This document shows positions 10,305 to 21,679 of a DNA stretch of 64,000 bases, piece after piece. Under the pieces are notes generated by a model, which worked only from the letters and a program-made list of their open reading frames with translations, was not told where the DNA came from and did no database searches. The stretch covers positions 9,577,442-9,641,441 of the forward strand of contig OW121740.1 of the NCBI GenBank assembly GCA_933228675.1, read 5' to 3'. Origin of the DNA: Stomorhina lunata. Lineage: Eukaryota > Arthropoda > Insecta > Diptera > Rhiniidae. Positions within the stretch are counted from its first letter, which is position 1. The number at the start of each line of letters is the position of its first letter. The translations under genes were made by a program, and so were the position numbers.

Positions 10305-11655
10305 AAATAAATTTTCTGTAGAAAAAAACTTTTAAGAAAATGCAAAAAAATTCGTAAGATAATTTTTTCTATAGAAATAAATTCATGAGAAAGTTTTGTT
10401 TGTAGATTTTTTCTATAGAAAAAAATTCGTAAGAAAATTTTCTGTATAGAAAAAAATTCGTAAGAAAATTTTTTTCTATAGAAAAAAATTCGTAAGCAAA
10501 TTTTTTCTATAGAAAAAAATTCGTAAGAAAATTTTTTCTATAGAAAAAAATTCGTAAGAAAATTGTTAAAAAAAAAATTCTAAGAAAATTTTTTCTTTAG
10601 AAAAAAATTCATAAGAAATTTTTTCTACAGAAAAAAATTCTGTAGACAATTTTTTCTACAGAAAAATGTTCCCAAGCTTATTTTTTCTATCAAAAAAATT
10701 ATAAGAAAATTTTTCTATAGAAAATAATTCCTAAGAAAAATAACCTAAGAAAATTTTTTCTATAGAAAAAAAATTGGTAAGAAAATTTTTTCTAAAGAAA
10801 AAATTTATTGAATTTGTAAGACAATTTTTTCTTTAAAAAAAATTGTAAGAAAATTTCTTCTATGGAAAAAATTAGTAAAAAATATTTTCTATAAAAAAAA
10901 TTCGTAAGAAAACTTTTTCTATAGAAAAAAATCCCTAAGAAAATTTTTTCTATAAAAAAAATTAGTTAGAACATTTGTTTCTGTAGAAAAAAAATCGTAA
11001 GAAATTTTTTTCTAAAGAAAAAAATTCGTAAGAAATTTTTTTCTAAAGAAAAAAATTCGTAAGAAAATTTTTTCTATAAAAAAAATTAGTTAGAACATTT
11101 TTTCTAAAGAAAAAAATTCGTAAGAAAATTTTTTCTAAAGAAAAAAATTCGTAAGAAAATTTTTTCTAAAGAAAAAAATTCGTAAGAAAATTTTTCCTAA
11201 AGAAAAAAATTCGTAAGAATATTTTTTCTAAAGAAAAAAATTCGTAAGAAAATTTTTTCTAAAAAAAAATTCGTAAGAAAATTTTTTCTATAGAAAAAAT
11301 TCGTAAGAAAATTTTTTCTAAAGAAAAAAATTCGTAAGAAAATTTTTTCTATAGAAAAAATTCGTAAGAAAATTTTTTCTATAGAAAAAATTCGTAAGAA
11401 AATTTTTTCTATAGAAAAAATTCGTAAGAAAATATTTTCTAAAGAAAAAAATTGGTAAGAAAATTTTTTCTAAAGAAAAACTTGATAAAAAAAATGTGTA
11501 AGACAATTTTTTCTTTAAAAAAAATTTGTAAGAAAATGTTTTCTATAGAAAAAAATTCGTAAGAAAACTTTTTCTATAAAAAAAAATCCATAAGAAATTT
11601 TTTTCTATAAAAAAAAATATGTAAGAAAATGTTTTCTATAGAAAAAAATTCGTAA
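10305..11655. repeat. CTATAGAAAAAAATTCGTAAG array
   Basis: About 1.35 kb of 29-31 bp units of the form TTTTTTCTATAGAAAAAAA followed by TTCGTAAGAAAA. It shares the palindromic TTTTTCTATAGAAAAA core with other arrays in the window but has its own TTCGTAAG linker. A 62-codon minus-strand frame here is an artefact. Confidence 0.88.
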
Positions 11656-12106
11656 TACAAACCCTAGGACGTCGGGTATATTTAGGAAAACTCGCGGCAC
11701 GTGTTCGCTTACTATTTTAACGGGTGTTAACGTAGTTCCCCAGGTGATACCACGAGGAGGTCAGTTCCCACAGTTAAGATAAAGGATTACCCAGATAAGC
11801 CTGGACAAAGACAATATAATATAAAGATGTTGTACTTCCATATATTGATTTGCCGTATGGTCTTTTCGGTAAGTCCCCTAAAAAGAAATTATGCCACTTT
11901 TGCTTTAATTCGGAAACAACGAATGGAGATAATTATCCAATGAGAAAAAGCTAAGGCACACGCACGTGCTCATAAAATATATGTTTGTCATCTTTATGGA
12001 GTACAAGAGTCTTTAGCCTGGGATTACTTGGGGTTTACTTTCACTTTTTTTCTTAAGAAGTAGATGGGTCCCGGCTGATAACGTTTTAAAGATCTCGAGA
12101 ACTTAA
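11656..12106. other. Unique sequence, function not recognised
   Basis: Less A+T-rich than its neighbours and not low complexity (contains CTAGGACGTCGGGTATATTT and GTGATACCACGAGGAGG). No sustained frame. It may be a decayed element; I cannot name it. Confidence 0.3.
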
Positions 12107-12108
12107 TA

Positions 12109-13411
12109 ATGGGTGTTTTTTTAGAGGTATAGAACTTTGAATTGAAATAAAACACAAGAAAATCGTTTTAATGTCTATCAATTTGGCTTTATTGGAAGGA
12201 TAATTTTATGCCATTAATGTTTAAATATGATTTCGGGCATGTGGCCGCCGCGGCTGGCTCGAATAAAGCCAATTCTACAGGTCCAATTTTCAACTACTTT
12301 TTCGAGCATATGGGGCCGTATGTTGGCAATAACGCCACGAATGTTGGCTTCCAAGTCCCCTAACATTTCTGGTTTGTTGGCGTAGACGAGCGACTTCACA
12401 TATCCCCAAAGAAAATAATCCAGTGGTGTCAAATCGCACGATCTTGGTGGCCAATTGACAGGTCCATTCCGCGAAATTATGCGCTCATCGAATGCTTCCT
12501 TTAATAAATCAATTGTGACGTGCGCTGTGTGGCATGTAGCGCCGTCTTGTTGGAACCACAACACATCCACATTCATGCCATCCAATTGGGGAACAAAATA
12601 GTCGGTTATCATGGCTCTATACCGGTCTCCATTTATGGTAACTGACTCTCCAGCATTATTTCGGAAGAAGTATGGACCAATGACTCCACCAGCCCATAGA
12701 GCACACCAAACAGACAGTTTTTGTGGATGTAATGGCGTCTCAAGGGTCTCATGTGGATTCTCTTCACTCCAAATGCGGCAATTTTGCTTGTTGACGTAGC
12801 CATTCAACCAAAAATGAGCCTCATCACTGAACAAAATTTTGCGATGAAAATCAGCATCGAGATCAATCTCATTTTCGGCCCATACACCAAAATCACGACG
12901 CATTGCATGGTCTCGCGGCTTTAATTCTTGCACAAGCTGGATCTTGTAAGGTCGCAAGCCAAGATCTTTGCGCAAAATCTTCCATAAAGTTGATGGACAA
13001 AGCTCCAATTGCTGTGCACGGTGGCGAATCGATTCATTCGGGTCCTCTTCAACACTTTGCTCTACAGCGGAAATTGTTTCTTCGGTGCGCACTGTTCGAC
13101 GTCGCTGCGGATGCGTATTATCACATAGAGTAAACGTAGTGCGAAAACGATCCATGGTTAACCGAATTAATTGCTCTGATGGACGATTATGTCGACCATA
13201 AAATGGACGGAGCTTGCGGTAAACTTCGCGAACTGAACCATTATTTTCGAAATAAATTTGCACGATTGGCAAGCGTTGTTCTTTTGTCAACCTGTTCATG
13301 ATGAAATGGCAAACCAAACTAAATATTAATCACTTGACAGCTGATAAAATGGCCGCCAGTTAAAAAAGTGATGCCAACTTAAAGTTCTATACCTCAATAA
13401 AAAACACCCGA
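12109..13411 (-). mobile_element. DD41D mariner element, copy 2 (intact)
   Basis: 1303-bp copy with TA at 12107-12108 and 13412-13413. It is nearly identical to copy 1 across both inverted repeats and the transposase gene, and one base shorter in the T run of the left end. The high identity points to recent movement. Confidence 0.95.
12214..13299 (-). CDS. mariner transposase, DD41D (rosa-like) type
   Basis: 361-residue uninterrupted frame from the ATG of MNRLTKEQ. It differs from the copy-1 protein at only about ten positions, for example VDVLWFQQD in place of VDELWFQQD and RNGPVNWPP in place of RNAPDNWPP. The three catalytic Asp residues (LFSDEAHFW, FQQDGATCH, TPLDYFLW) and the 41-residue spacing are kept. 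It could be an active enzyme able to mobilise the broken copies nearby, which share its inverted repeats. Confidence 0.93.
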   Translation of the reverse strand: MNRLTKEQRLPIVQIYFENNGSVREVYRKLRPFYGRHNRPSEQLIRLTMDRFRTTFTLCDNTHPQRRRTVRTEETISAVEQSVEEDPNESIRHRAQQLELCPSTLWKILRKDLGLRPYKIQLVQELKPRDHAMRRDFGVWAENEIDLDADFHRKILFSDEAHFWLNGYVNKQNCRIWSEENPHETLETPLHPQKLSVWCALWAGGVIGPYFFRNNAGESVTINGDRYRAMITDYFVPQLDGMNVDVLWFQQDGATCHTAHVTIDLLKEAFDERIISRNGPVNWPPRSCDLTPLDYFLWGYVKSLVYANKPEMLGDLEANIRGVIANIRPHMLEKVVENWTCRIGFIRASRGGHMPEIIFKH

Positions 13412-13599
13412 TATTTACTGACAACTGGAAATCTCTTCCTTAAAAATATAATAGTATTTAAAATTGTGTGACTTTGGATTTGGGTAGAAGTAAATATAAT
13501 TTTTAAATTAGTGGGAAATAATTGAAACTACGGTGAACCCAAGAGACATTGATGCCGGTTTTTATGATTTTGGAAAAAGATTGTGTTTTGTGAAATCTT

Positions 13600-13890
13600 G
13601 GGTCATTCCGCTATGTAGAACCTATCGTGGGGCTTTTGTTGGTTTGGTGATATTTCGCCGAGTTCCGAAACTTGTTGTTGTTAAAGTTGATCTAGAAACT
13701 AAAATCTGAGTCATTCCTGTACGTAGAACCTATCGTTGGTTTGGCGATATTTTGCCGACTTCCGGAAATATGATCCAACTTCCGAGAAATAGAAAGTGAA
13801 GTCTTGGGTCATTCCGGTACGTAGAACCTATCGTGAGGTCTTTGATGGTTTGGCGATATTTCGGCGACTTCTGAGGAATATGATCCAATT
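13600..13890. repeat. Degenerate threefold tandem repeat, about 100 bp
   Basis: GTAGAACCTATCGT recurs near 13615, 13723 and 13817, each followed by a variant of GGTTTGGCGATATTTCG. It is non-coding and probably derived from an old element. Confidence 0.65.
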
Positions 13891-14446
13891 ACAACTAGTC
13901 AGTGCAAGAAATTGATCGAGGCAACATTCATTTCACTCTAATTATATTTCACTATTAGATCTTTCACAATTCGGAATCTCTCAAAAGACTCTATCTAAAC
14001 ATGCATTAAAATAGGCCCATGGTAGTCACAAAGAGAACATAGGTAATATCAATGTATTGGTGATTTTACAAATAAAGAGACTAAGAAAAAATAAATATTT
14101 TCTTGTTCTCTTTTGCATGTGTTTTGTTGTTGAAAATTGACTGTTATCATACAAATGAGTATTTTTCGTATTTTAGTTTGTTTTTTCTTCTTGGTTCGTG
14201 TTGTGTATGTGAAAATGACGATTGGTGCTCGGCCCGTAGGGGCTAATTTGCCTATCATGGAAATAGGCTCATCCATCCAGGACCAATTTAATTTAATAAC
14301 GTTTTTTGTCCAAATTTCGTATAAGTAACTAAAAATATGATGCAATAGATTATCCTACAAATTTTCCAATTAATATATTTATGTTCGTTTAACTACCAAA
14401 TAAATATCGGAAAGTCGGCTTGCGAGACTGTGTCCTACTTAGATAA
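13891..14446. other. Non-coding stretch
   Basis: No gene recognised. Overlapping frames on both strands (14049-14345 and 14137-14328) have no identifiable domain and I do not call them. Confidence 0.35.
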
Positions 14447-14454
14447 GTGATAGG

Positions 14455-14965
14455 TAGTGATGGGACAAGGGTAAATACCCAAATGATAAATTGGGTATTA
14501 AAAGGTAAATACCCAGGTATTGGGTATTTACCCAAAGTGTGGGTATAAATCAAAATAAATAAATAATTTAAAAGAAGAAGCTGTGGGTGCTAAGGGAGCT
14601 ATTAAAATTCGAACATCTAATTTGCTTAATTGCGTACTTCCATAAATTTCATTCCACTAATTTACTGGAGAAATTTCATCCAAACAAAAGTTTTGGCCCA
14701 AAAATCATTTCTGGCCTTGTAATTGACAAAATATGCCATTACATTTATGTTTAGCGTCTGTGACATTGTGTAAATGAATTCCAATGCAGGAGGTACCTCA
14801 GATAAATTCGAAAATGTTCAAAATTCTTTTGCTCTACGTAACAACGAGTATTTGTTATTCAAATGAGTATTTACCCGATATTAGATAAATACCCGGGTAT
14901 GAAAGTGGGTGTAAATAGGTAAATACCCAGCGTTAGGTAAATACCCAGGTCTAAACCCATCTCTA
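14455..14965. mobile_element. Non-autonomous hAT element with perfect 8-bp target duplication
   Basis: The duplicated target GTGATAGG stands at 14447-14454 and 14966-14973. The 10-bp ends are TAGTGATGGG and, inverted, TAGAGATGGG. Eight-bp duplications and short ends of this form are hallmarks of the hAT superfamily. The 511-bp interior has no transposase. Both subterminal regions carry clustered GGGTAAATACCC / GGGTATTTACCC motifs, themselves near-palindromes, which could be transposase-binding repeats. Confidence 0.88.
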
Positions 14966-14973
14966 GTGATAGG

Positions 14974-16041
14974 GCTGCTATTTATGTGCTTTAATCTTAT
15001 GTTTGTAAGTATTTAAACTTATGGTGGGAATTAATGTAGCTACTGCTGCTGGACAGTCTTATAAAGAAATTCTTATGAATCATCTTAAGCGAATGACAAT
15101 CAAAAACATTCCCCACTATATGGGACTTATATCGCAAGAACTTTTCGATTAAGGTTCAACATAAAGTAATTTCTGCGAATTATAAATTGTGTAAAATTAT
15201 TAAAATATCTAAACATTTAATTTGATAATGAAAAATTTGCAAACTTCTGAAAACTGACCGGAATTTCTTAAGCTCAAGTAATATTTGCATTTCATTAATT
15301 TAAATTTCTAAAGGAATTTTTGTCTATTTTTTCTTCCCTTATCCATCAAATTTCAAAATATCAATAATTTTTCTATAAAATCTCCCTTTTTTTAAAAAAA
15401 CTCTTAAAAACCCAAAATTCCTTTACATTTCCACCCAAAAACCACTTCAACTCCCCTTAAAAAAAGAGAGAAAATTACATCAAAAATTAAGAAAAAAAAA
15501 GGAGAAATTCCTTAACTTTCGTTGGCTGAAACTCAACAAATTTTTTAGCAAAAAATAGGAATTTGATAAAAATATTAGCATTTTCCTGTAATATCATTGG
15601 CCCTTATGTGAAGTAAAAAAGTAACAAAATTCTATATCAAAACATTTTCCTAAAGCCAGCAAAAACTACAACAAAAAAATTGTATGTTTTCTATTAAAAA
15701 ACCTTAAGGACAAGGGATGTTTTGGCGAATTACAAAAAATTGCATTAAAAAAATAGGAACAAGGATTTTTACAAAATTTTTGGAAACTAATAAAAAAAGG
15801 AAATGTTTTAGAAAATCTTTGTAATTGTTAAACAACCCCTTTTCCATTTATATTGAGTTAAAAAATTTCAAAGACAAGAGAGTGTGATGTAACAGTAAAA
15901 AAGGATCCTGGCTCTTTGTTTAGGAAAATTAAGAGAGTTTTTTGATCGTTTAGTAAAAAAAGAGCGTTTTGTTGTTTTTTTATAGAGACATTAGGAGGAG
16001 AGGGTTTGTTTAGGAGTTTTTTAGTTTTAGAAGTTTTTTGC
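14974..16041. other. Upstream region of castor
   Basis: A+T-rich non-coding DNA between the hAT insertion and the castor core promoter. It would be expected to hold regulatory elements, but I cannot assign individual sites with confidence. Confidence 0.4.
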
Positions 16042-16078
16042 TTTAAATAGCGCTCTTAGTTGAAGAGTTAAATCAGTT
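16042..16078 (+). promoter_or_regulatory. castor core promoter (TATA plus Inr)
   Basis: TTTAAATA at 16042-16049 and the arthropod initiator TCAGTT at 16073-16078. The A of the initiator at 16075 lies about 32 bp after the TATA-like box, close to the spacing expected of a focused fly promoter. No matching downstream promoter element is evident. Transcription would give a 5' leader of about 446 nt. Confidence 0.5.
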
Positions 16079-16520
16079 TGCGCCCATCAGCCAAGCTTGA
16101 ATTATCTATTTTAGAAAATTTCGATCTTTAAGCTAAATGTGAAATAAGAAAAATTTTAATTAAAACAAAAATTTGAAAATTTTACGTGAAGTTTAAGAAA
16201 AAAAAAACACAAAATTATATAACCAAACCAATCAAACACACAAACCAAAGGATTACTTAACAAAAATTATTACAAAAAAAATTATAAGATTTTTAAAAAA
16301 TTAAAAAGAATAAAAACAATTTTAAAAAATTAAAAACTATTTTTCAACAGTTTAAAAAAAAATTATCAAAAAAGTTTAATTTTTCTTAAAAAAAATTAAA
16401 AAATCTTGAGTGAAAATTATTTAAATAAGTGAAAAAAAAAATTTTGAAAATTTAAAAAAGAAATATTTTTAATTTATTTAAAAAAAGTTTGAAAAAAGTC
16501 TTCAAAAAAAACCTTCAAAA
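16075..16520 (+). other. castor 5' untranslated leader (predicted)
   Basis: Extremely A-rich sequence between the predicted start site and the first ATG. The start context CAAAAATG fits the fly consensus (CAAAATG). No ATG in good context precedes it. Confidence 0.5.
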
Positions 16521-19500
16521 ATGTCTTCTCAATTGGAATTTATTATGCAATTGTACATGATGAATTTGTTGCAACAGCAACAACAACAGCAGCAGCAACA
16601 AAATCAACAGCAATACTTTGCACCAAGTCCTGTCAAAGCCAAGGACTTGCATCAGCCACAACAAACACAATCTTTGAATTTAAGGACTCAAGAAAACACC
16701 ATGTGTAGTAGTAGCCGTAGTAGTAGTCCCAATAGTAATTTGTCACCCTTACCTATTACAACTCATTTACCGGCTTTTCCTCTGCATACAAACAATCTGA
16801 ACTCTTGCCCTGCTAACCCTTTACCTCTCCTAACAACACCAACAACGACGACGGCACAGCCTCAACCCATGACTCAACAAATGTTGCTAAATAATCTGCC
16901 ACCTTTGACACAGTTTATGTTGATGCAACAACAGCAGCAGCAACAACAACAGCAGATGCAACATCAAATAACTTCCTCCAATTTGTTACTAACACCCACT
17001 ACCCCCAATTCTAGCCATAATACTAACTCCTGCTTTAACACTCCCTTGATGGCTGTTGATGGTGGTAGCTCAACACAAACTCCCTTGAATATGGCCGGTT
17101 ATTTGGCCAACAATAGTTTGTCTATGGTTAATTCCAGTGCCGCCGCCGCTGCTAATTCTTCTTCTGCTGCCTCTGCTTCTCTTTTCTTTCCTTCTGCTTT
17201 TACAGCCCAGAATCCTTTTACAGCTGCCCCCCAACATAATCATTTTCTTCAATCATCTACAGTGACCTCAACACCCTGCAGCGACTCCTTGACAGCAGCT
17301 GCAGCCGCCGCTTCGGATGTTTCGGCTGTGGGTCATGATCACAGTGATGTTGAAGCTGGCAAGGAGGTTTTGATTAAACCTGAACCCTTGGAAACCATTA
17401 ATCTGGATGAAGAAGGGGCTCAGGTTTTCTCTAGCCTTCACTCTTCATCGGGTAATAGCAGTCTGACGACCAGCCTCAACTCGAAACTTATGTGTTCGGG
17501 TGTCATGGCCCTGGAAACTACCACAGACTCTCTGGAGGATTTATCACAAATGGTAAGTATTAAATTTCCTTAATTTATTGCTAAAAATTTATAATGATTT
17601 GAAAAAAATGCTTACTTGGCTTTTTAAGTCACATCCCACTCTTCGAAAATCGTGATGTTTCCGTTATTCTTGTTTGGTTTTTTGTTTATTTTATTTTTTG
17701 AATTCTTTGGAATCTGTTAAATTCATTTGAATATCTTAATTTTTGCAAGAAATTAATGAAACTTTGTTATAAAAATCAATTTTACTTGAACACTTGTCAC
17801 ATAAATTTAATAACAAAAGCAAATTGGCGGCATTTTTACACTATCCCATTCACAGTTTTATGTAAACAGAGCTTAAACGTTATTCTTTTATTCAATCAAA
17901 AGCAAAATGTAAACAAAACAATTACACATTTACATTCGCATTCACAGTTGCATATAAACAGAGCTTAAACATAATTCTATCATTCAAACAAAAGCAAAAT
18001 GTAAACAAAACAATTGCAAATTAACACTAGCATTCACAGTTACATATAAACAGAGCTTAAACATAAGTCTCTCATTCAAACAAAAGCAAAATGTAAACAA
18101 AACAATTACACATTCACACTAGCATTCACAGTTGTATATAAACAGAGCTTAAACATAAGTCTCTCATTTAAACGAAAGCAAAATGTAAACAAAACAATTC
18201 TACATTTACACTAGTATTCACAGTTACATATAAACAGAGCTCAAACATAACTCTTTTACTCAAAACATAAACAGACCTTAAATATGAATGTCCCTTATTC
18301 AAACAAAGCAAAATGTAAACAAAGCAGTTACACACACTCACAATTCTTACATTACCCACAATTCTTATAACATGTAAACAAAGCTTAAACATGCTGTTAG
18401 AATGTCTTTAACAGAAAACAACAAAATGTAAACAAATCATTAAAATACTCTTATTATTTTACACTTTAAACACAAAAAATTTTATTTATTCTTAAAATTT
18501 CTTCTTTTTCCAGCCTTATACACCTGAGAAATCCAATACAGCCACTCATCTCAAGGAAATTCCCCAAACAGAAGAAGATAAATCCACCATTACCCCGGTA
18601 ACCTTGAAAAATGCCATCCTAACACCACCCTCCAGTGAACATTTAACCTCACACAATGGTAAAACCTTTGAGCCACCAACCTTGGGATCTTCCTGCTCCT
18701 CCTCCGGAGTAGATTCCTTTTTGACCGAGGAAAATCTTAAGCATTTGCGTAAGAACTCCTCCTATTTGGAGTGTGGCAACAGCTTGTGTAGACAGGAAAA
18801 TTTGCGTGAACATTTCCACTGTTATGAAGAACCCTGCCAGGGTAAGATTCTAAGCAAAAAAGATGATATCATACGTCATTTGAAGTGGCACAAGAAACGT
18901 AAGGAAAGTTTGCTGTTGGGTTTTGCTCGTTTCTCCTCCTCGGATGATTGTGCGCCTGAATATGGTGCCGGTTGTGCCTATAACTGGAAACAGACTCATT
19001 ACCATTGCATCTATGAGGATTGTCCTAAGGTTTATGTCAGCACCAGTGATGTGCAAATGCATGCCAATTTTCATCGCAAGAATTCGGAAATAGTACAAGA
19101 GGGTTTCCGTCGTTTCCGGGCTCATGAGAATTGCAAGATCGAGGATTGTCCCTTCTTTGGCAAGAAGACCTCACATTACCATTGCTGTCGTGAGGGTTGC
19201 AATCATACCTTTAAGAACAAGGCTGATATGGGTAAGTTTCTCTTTTTTTCCTAAAAGCATATAAGAATTTTTAATATTTTTTTCCTTATCCCTTGAAAAT
19301 TTCAGATAAACACAAGACCTATCACATGAAGGATCATCAATTGATCCAGGATGGCTTTAAGAAAATCTTAAAAACCGAACAGTGCCCCTTTGAGGATTGC
19401 AAATTCTCCACCGTTTCCAATCATATTCATTGTGTGCGTGAGGGTTGTAATTTTATTCTGCACTCTAGTACTCAGATGATCAGTCACAAGCGTAAACATG

Positions 19501-20136
19501 ATCGTGCTGAGGGTGAGCAAAACTATCAGCAGTTTAAATCACAAAATCGTGATTCTAGTGAAGAAGAGTCTCCCAAGCCCGTGGTAAAGGCTGTTAAAAC
19601 CGAAATACGCGCTTCTTCCTCAAGCAATACTTCGACGCCCTTGTCTTCTTTGTCGGCTGAGCATTTCTTGGCCCGTAAACGTGGTCGTCCACCAAAGAAA
19701 ATTGTAAGTTTACTTAAGCTCAAAAATTATTATCAACCAAAAACTAATTTTCTTTTTTTTTTTTTTCTTTTCCTCTTTCTAGCAATTGCCTTCTGAAGCT
19801 CAAGACTCCAAACGCATTAAATTGGAATCATCGGCCTCTGATTTATCCAATCCCAATCCAAACTCCCAGCTACCCATGCTTAACCCTTTCATGACAAATC
19901 CTAATGCTTCATCGTCAACAGATCCCAATGCTCCTAACTTGCAGTTGACTCACTTAATGGCTCTCTTCCAATTGCAAAATCCTCTCTTCTATCAGAATCT
20001 CTATCCCGGAGGCATAGCTGCCGCCAATATGGCCAACATATTGGGTGCTGCAGCTGTTAATGGCTCTGCTAATCTCAATAACAGCAACTCCAATGTTAAG
20101 CAGGAATTCAATGAGAAACCCGAGTTCAAGGAGTGA
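16521..20136 (+). CDS. cas: Castor zinc-finger transcription factor
   Basis: Coding exons 16521-17552, 18514-19231, 19306-19703 and 19783-20136. All have GT-AG borders and join to exactly 834 codons (833 residues; from memory, the fly protein is about 790). The N-terminal half is low complexity with two polyglutamine tracts (from about residues 15 and 134) and alanine and serine runs. Residues about 445-650 carry the CASZ1-type fingers: HCYEEPCQGK, HCIYEDCPKV, HCCREGCNHT and HCVREGCNFI, each completed by a His pair, with extra Cys pairs between them. KRGRPPKK, ending at exon 3, is an AT-hook-like motif. In Drosophila, Castor is a nuclear temporal factor of late neuroblast divisions; that role is inferred by orthology. 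Intron 1 carries a 92-bp repeat array. The gene converges on gzl. Confidence 0.95.
17838..18440 (+). repeat. 92-bp tandem repeat in castor intron 1
   Basis: About six diverged units containing AAGCAAAATGTAAACAAAAC and TATAAACAGAGCTTAAACAT. GTAAACA, the core site bound by forkhead proteins, occurs at 17862, 17909, 18001, 18093, 18185, 18314, 18374 and 18428, and the central copies are exactly 92 bp apart. Whether this is an enhancer or just a minisatellite cannot be told from sequence. Confidence 0.85.
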
Positions 20137-21325
20137 AGAGATTTATTAACATAACATAGTTTATTATGGGGTTTTGAAATTCTTAACAGGGAAATGTTAC
20201 TCTCTTCTAGCCTTTTAAGTGCTAAAAGGTCAAGAAGACTAGCAACATTTGCTTGCCTTAAGGCCTAAGCAGTTTTGAAAGCAAAACGCTTAAAGGTCTT
20301 GCCGTGTTCTTCGAGATTTTTGTAGCTTGTGCAAATAAGTTTTGGCAAAAAATCTTGTTCTATTTAATAGAACACTAAAACCGGGGGTTGAATGAAACAA
20401 AAAAACTTATCAAAGACACTAAAGTCTGAATAAGTTAGAAGTTAGACAAATTTTGTTATAAAAAAATTTGGTTTGAAAAAATTTCTTCTACAGATTTTCT
20501 TAAACAAATTAAAATCTGTACGACAAATTTTTTTCTGGACCAAACGAAAAAATATTCAAAATTTATTTCAAATTAGAATTTTTTCTTAAAACTCTTGAAA
20601 AGAATTTTAGGAATTCTTTTCAATGAGTTTAAAAAAATCTTATTTGAAAATTTGTTAAATTAGTTTTAAAGTTTAATTTTAAAAAACACATAATTTGCAA
20701 AAAAAAAAAAAATTAAAAAATTTTTTATATAAAAATTTTTTAAATTTTTTTTTTAGAAAAACTAAAATATTTCTTTAAAACTAATATTTTTTAAATAAAA
20801 TTCCTAATATTAAAAAAACAAACTAAAGACAATTAAACCAGCTGTGATTACTTTAAACAAACTTTTTAGGTTAGTTTTAGGATAATTTTAAATTTAGTTT
20901 CAAATTAATTAAATAGTAAACATTTTTCATTTCAAAATTTTGAATAAATATTAAAATTTTAATTTTTTTTAAATAATTGAATATTATTTGTAAGATAAAT
21001 GTTTGTAAAAAAATTAAAGTTTAAACATTTTTTTCGAATTTTTTAGTAACAAAATTATAAATGAAATTTATGTGATAAATATTAAAAAATACTTTGAAAA
21101 AATTGAAAATAATGTCTTTTGAAATTGCGAAAGAAAATATCGAATATTATGCAACTGGTTTAATGCGTTTTTGCCAGTCCTTTGTGAGACTACAAAATAC
21201 CCAATTAGACTAAAAACCAAGCTTACGAAATCAGACTCAATAAAGATCCAAGTTAATAAAGTAGGGCGCAATAGAAAAATTTTCAATATAAAATTTTTTG
21301 ATTGAAAATTTTTCTATAAAGAAGT
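20137..21325. other. castor 3' untranslated and intergenic sequence
   Basis: A+T-rich DNA after the castor stop. The first few hundred bases are probably 3' UTR. AATAAA-like hexamers are too frequent here to pick the cleavage site. No gene is seen. Confidence 0.45.
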
Positions 21326-21329
21326 GCTA

Positions 21330-21475
21330 CTCCTTTGTCGGAATCCTAAGATTTCCGAGTCGTTCAGGCATAAAGAACCGACTGCCGTGGAATGAATCAT
21401 TACCGTCGTAAGGGTTGCTTACTGTTAAAAATGAGGCCCTATGCTCCACTGGGAGTCAAGGAAAACTGAAGAAAA
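21330..21475. repeat. Dispersed repeat fragment
   Basis: TCCTAAGATTTCCGAGTCGT followed by ACTGCCGTGG matches 52682-52731 (TCCTAAGATTTCCAAGTCGT, then ACTGCCGTGG). It is a fragment of a multicopy, probably transposon-derived repeat that adjoins the castor-like pseudogene. Confidence 0.65.
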
Positions 21476-21477
21476 AG

Positions 21478-21675
21478 GAAGCAGATATGGCTAAGTTTAA
21501 CATTTCCCTAACCTTCAATTTTAATTTAATTTTATTAATTTTCTTTAAAAATTTCAGATAAACGCAAAACCTATCACGCCAGAGATCCATCAATTAATCC
21601 AGGAATGGTTTTAACATTATCTTAAAAATGGAATAAGAGGATTGCAAATCCTTTACCATTTTCTAGTTTTATCTA
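21478..21675 (+). pseudogene. Partial duplicate of castor (exon 2 end, intron 2, exon 3 start)
   Basis: AGATATGGCTAAGTTT matches the exon 2 donor region of castor at 19223. It is followed by a T-rich intron-like stretch ending in AAAAATTTCAG, then ATAAACGCAAAACCTATCAC, matching exon 3 at 19306, and further to GAGGATTGCAAATC (19393). The donor GT is changed to CT, several codons are altered and there are small gaps, so it cannot encode the finger. Retention of the intron means it arose by DNA duplication and not by retroposition. Confidence 0.85.
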
Positions 21676-21679
21676 AAAA

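Noticed and set aside
16521..17573. castor exon 1 as a complete 350-codon gene
   Set aside because: The last six codons run into the intron past a canonical GTAAGT donor at 17553; the joined four-exon frame is exact.
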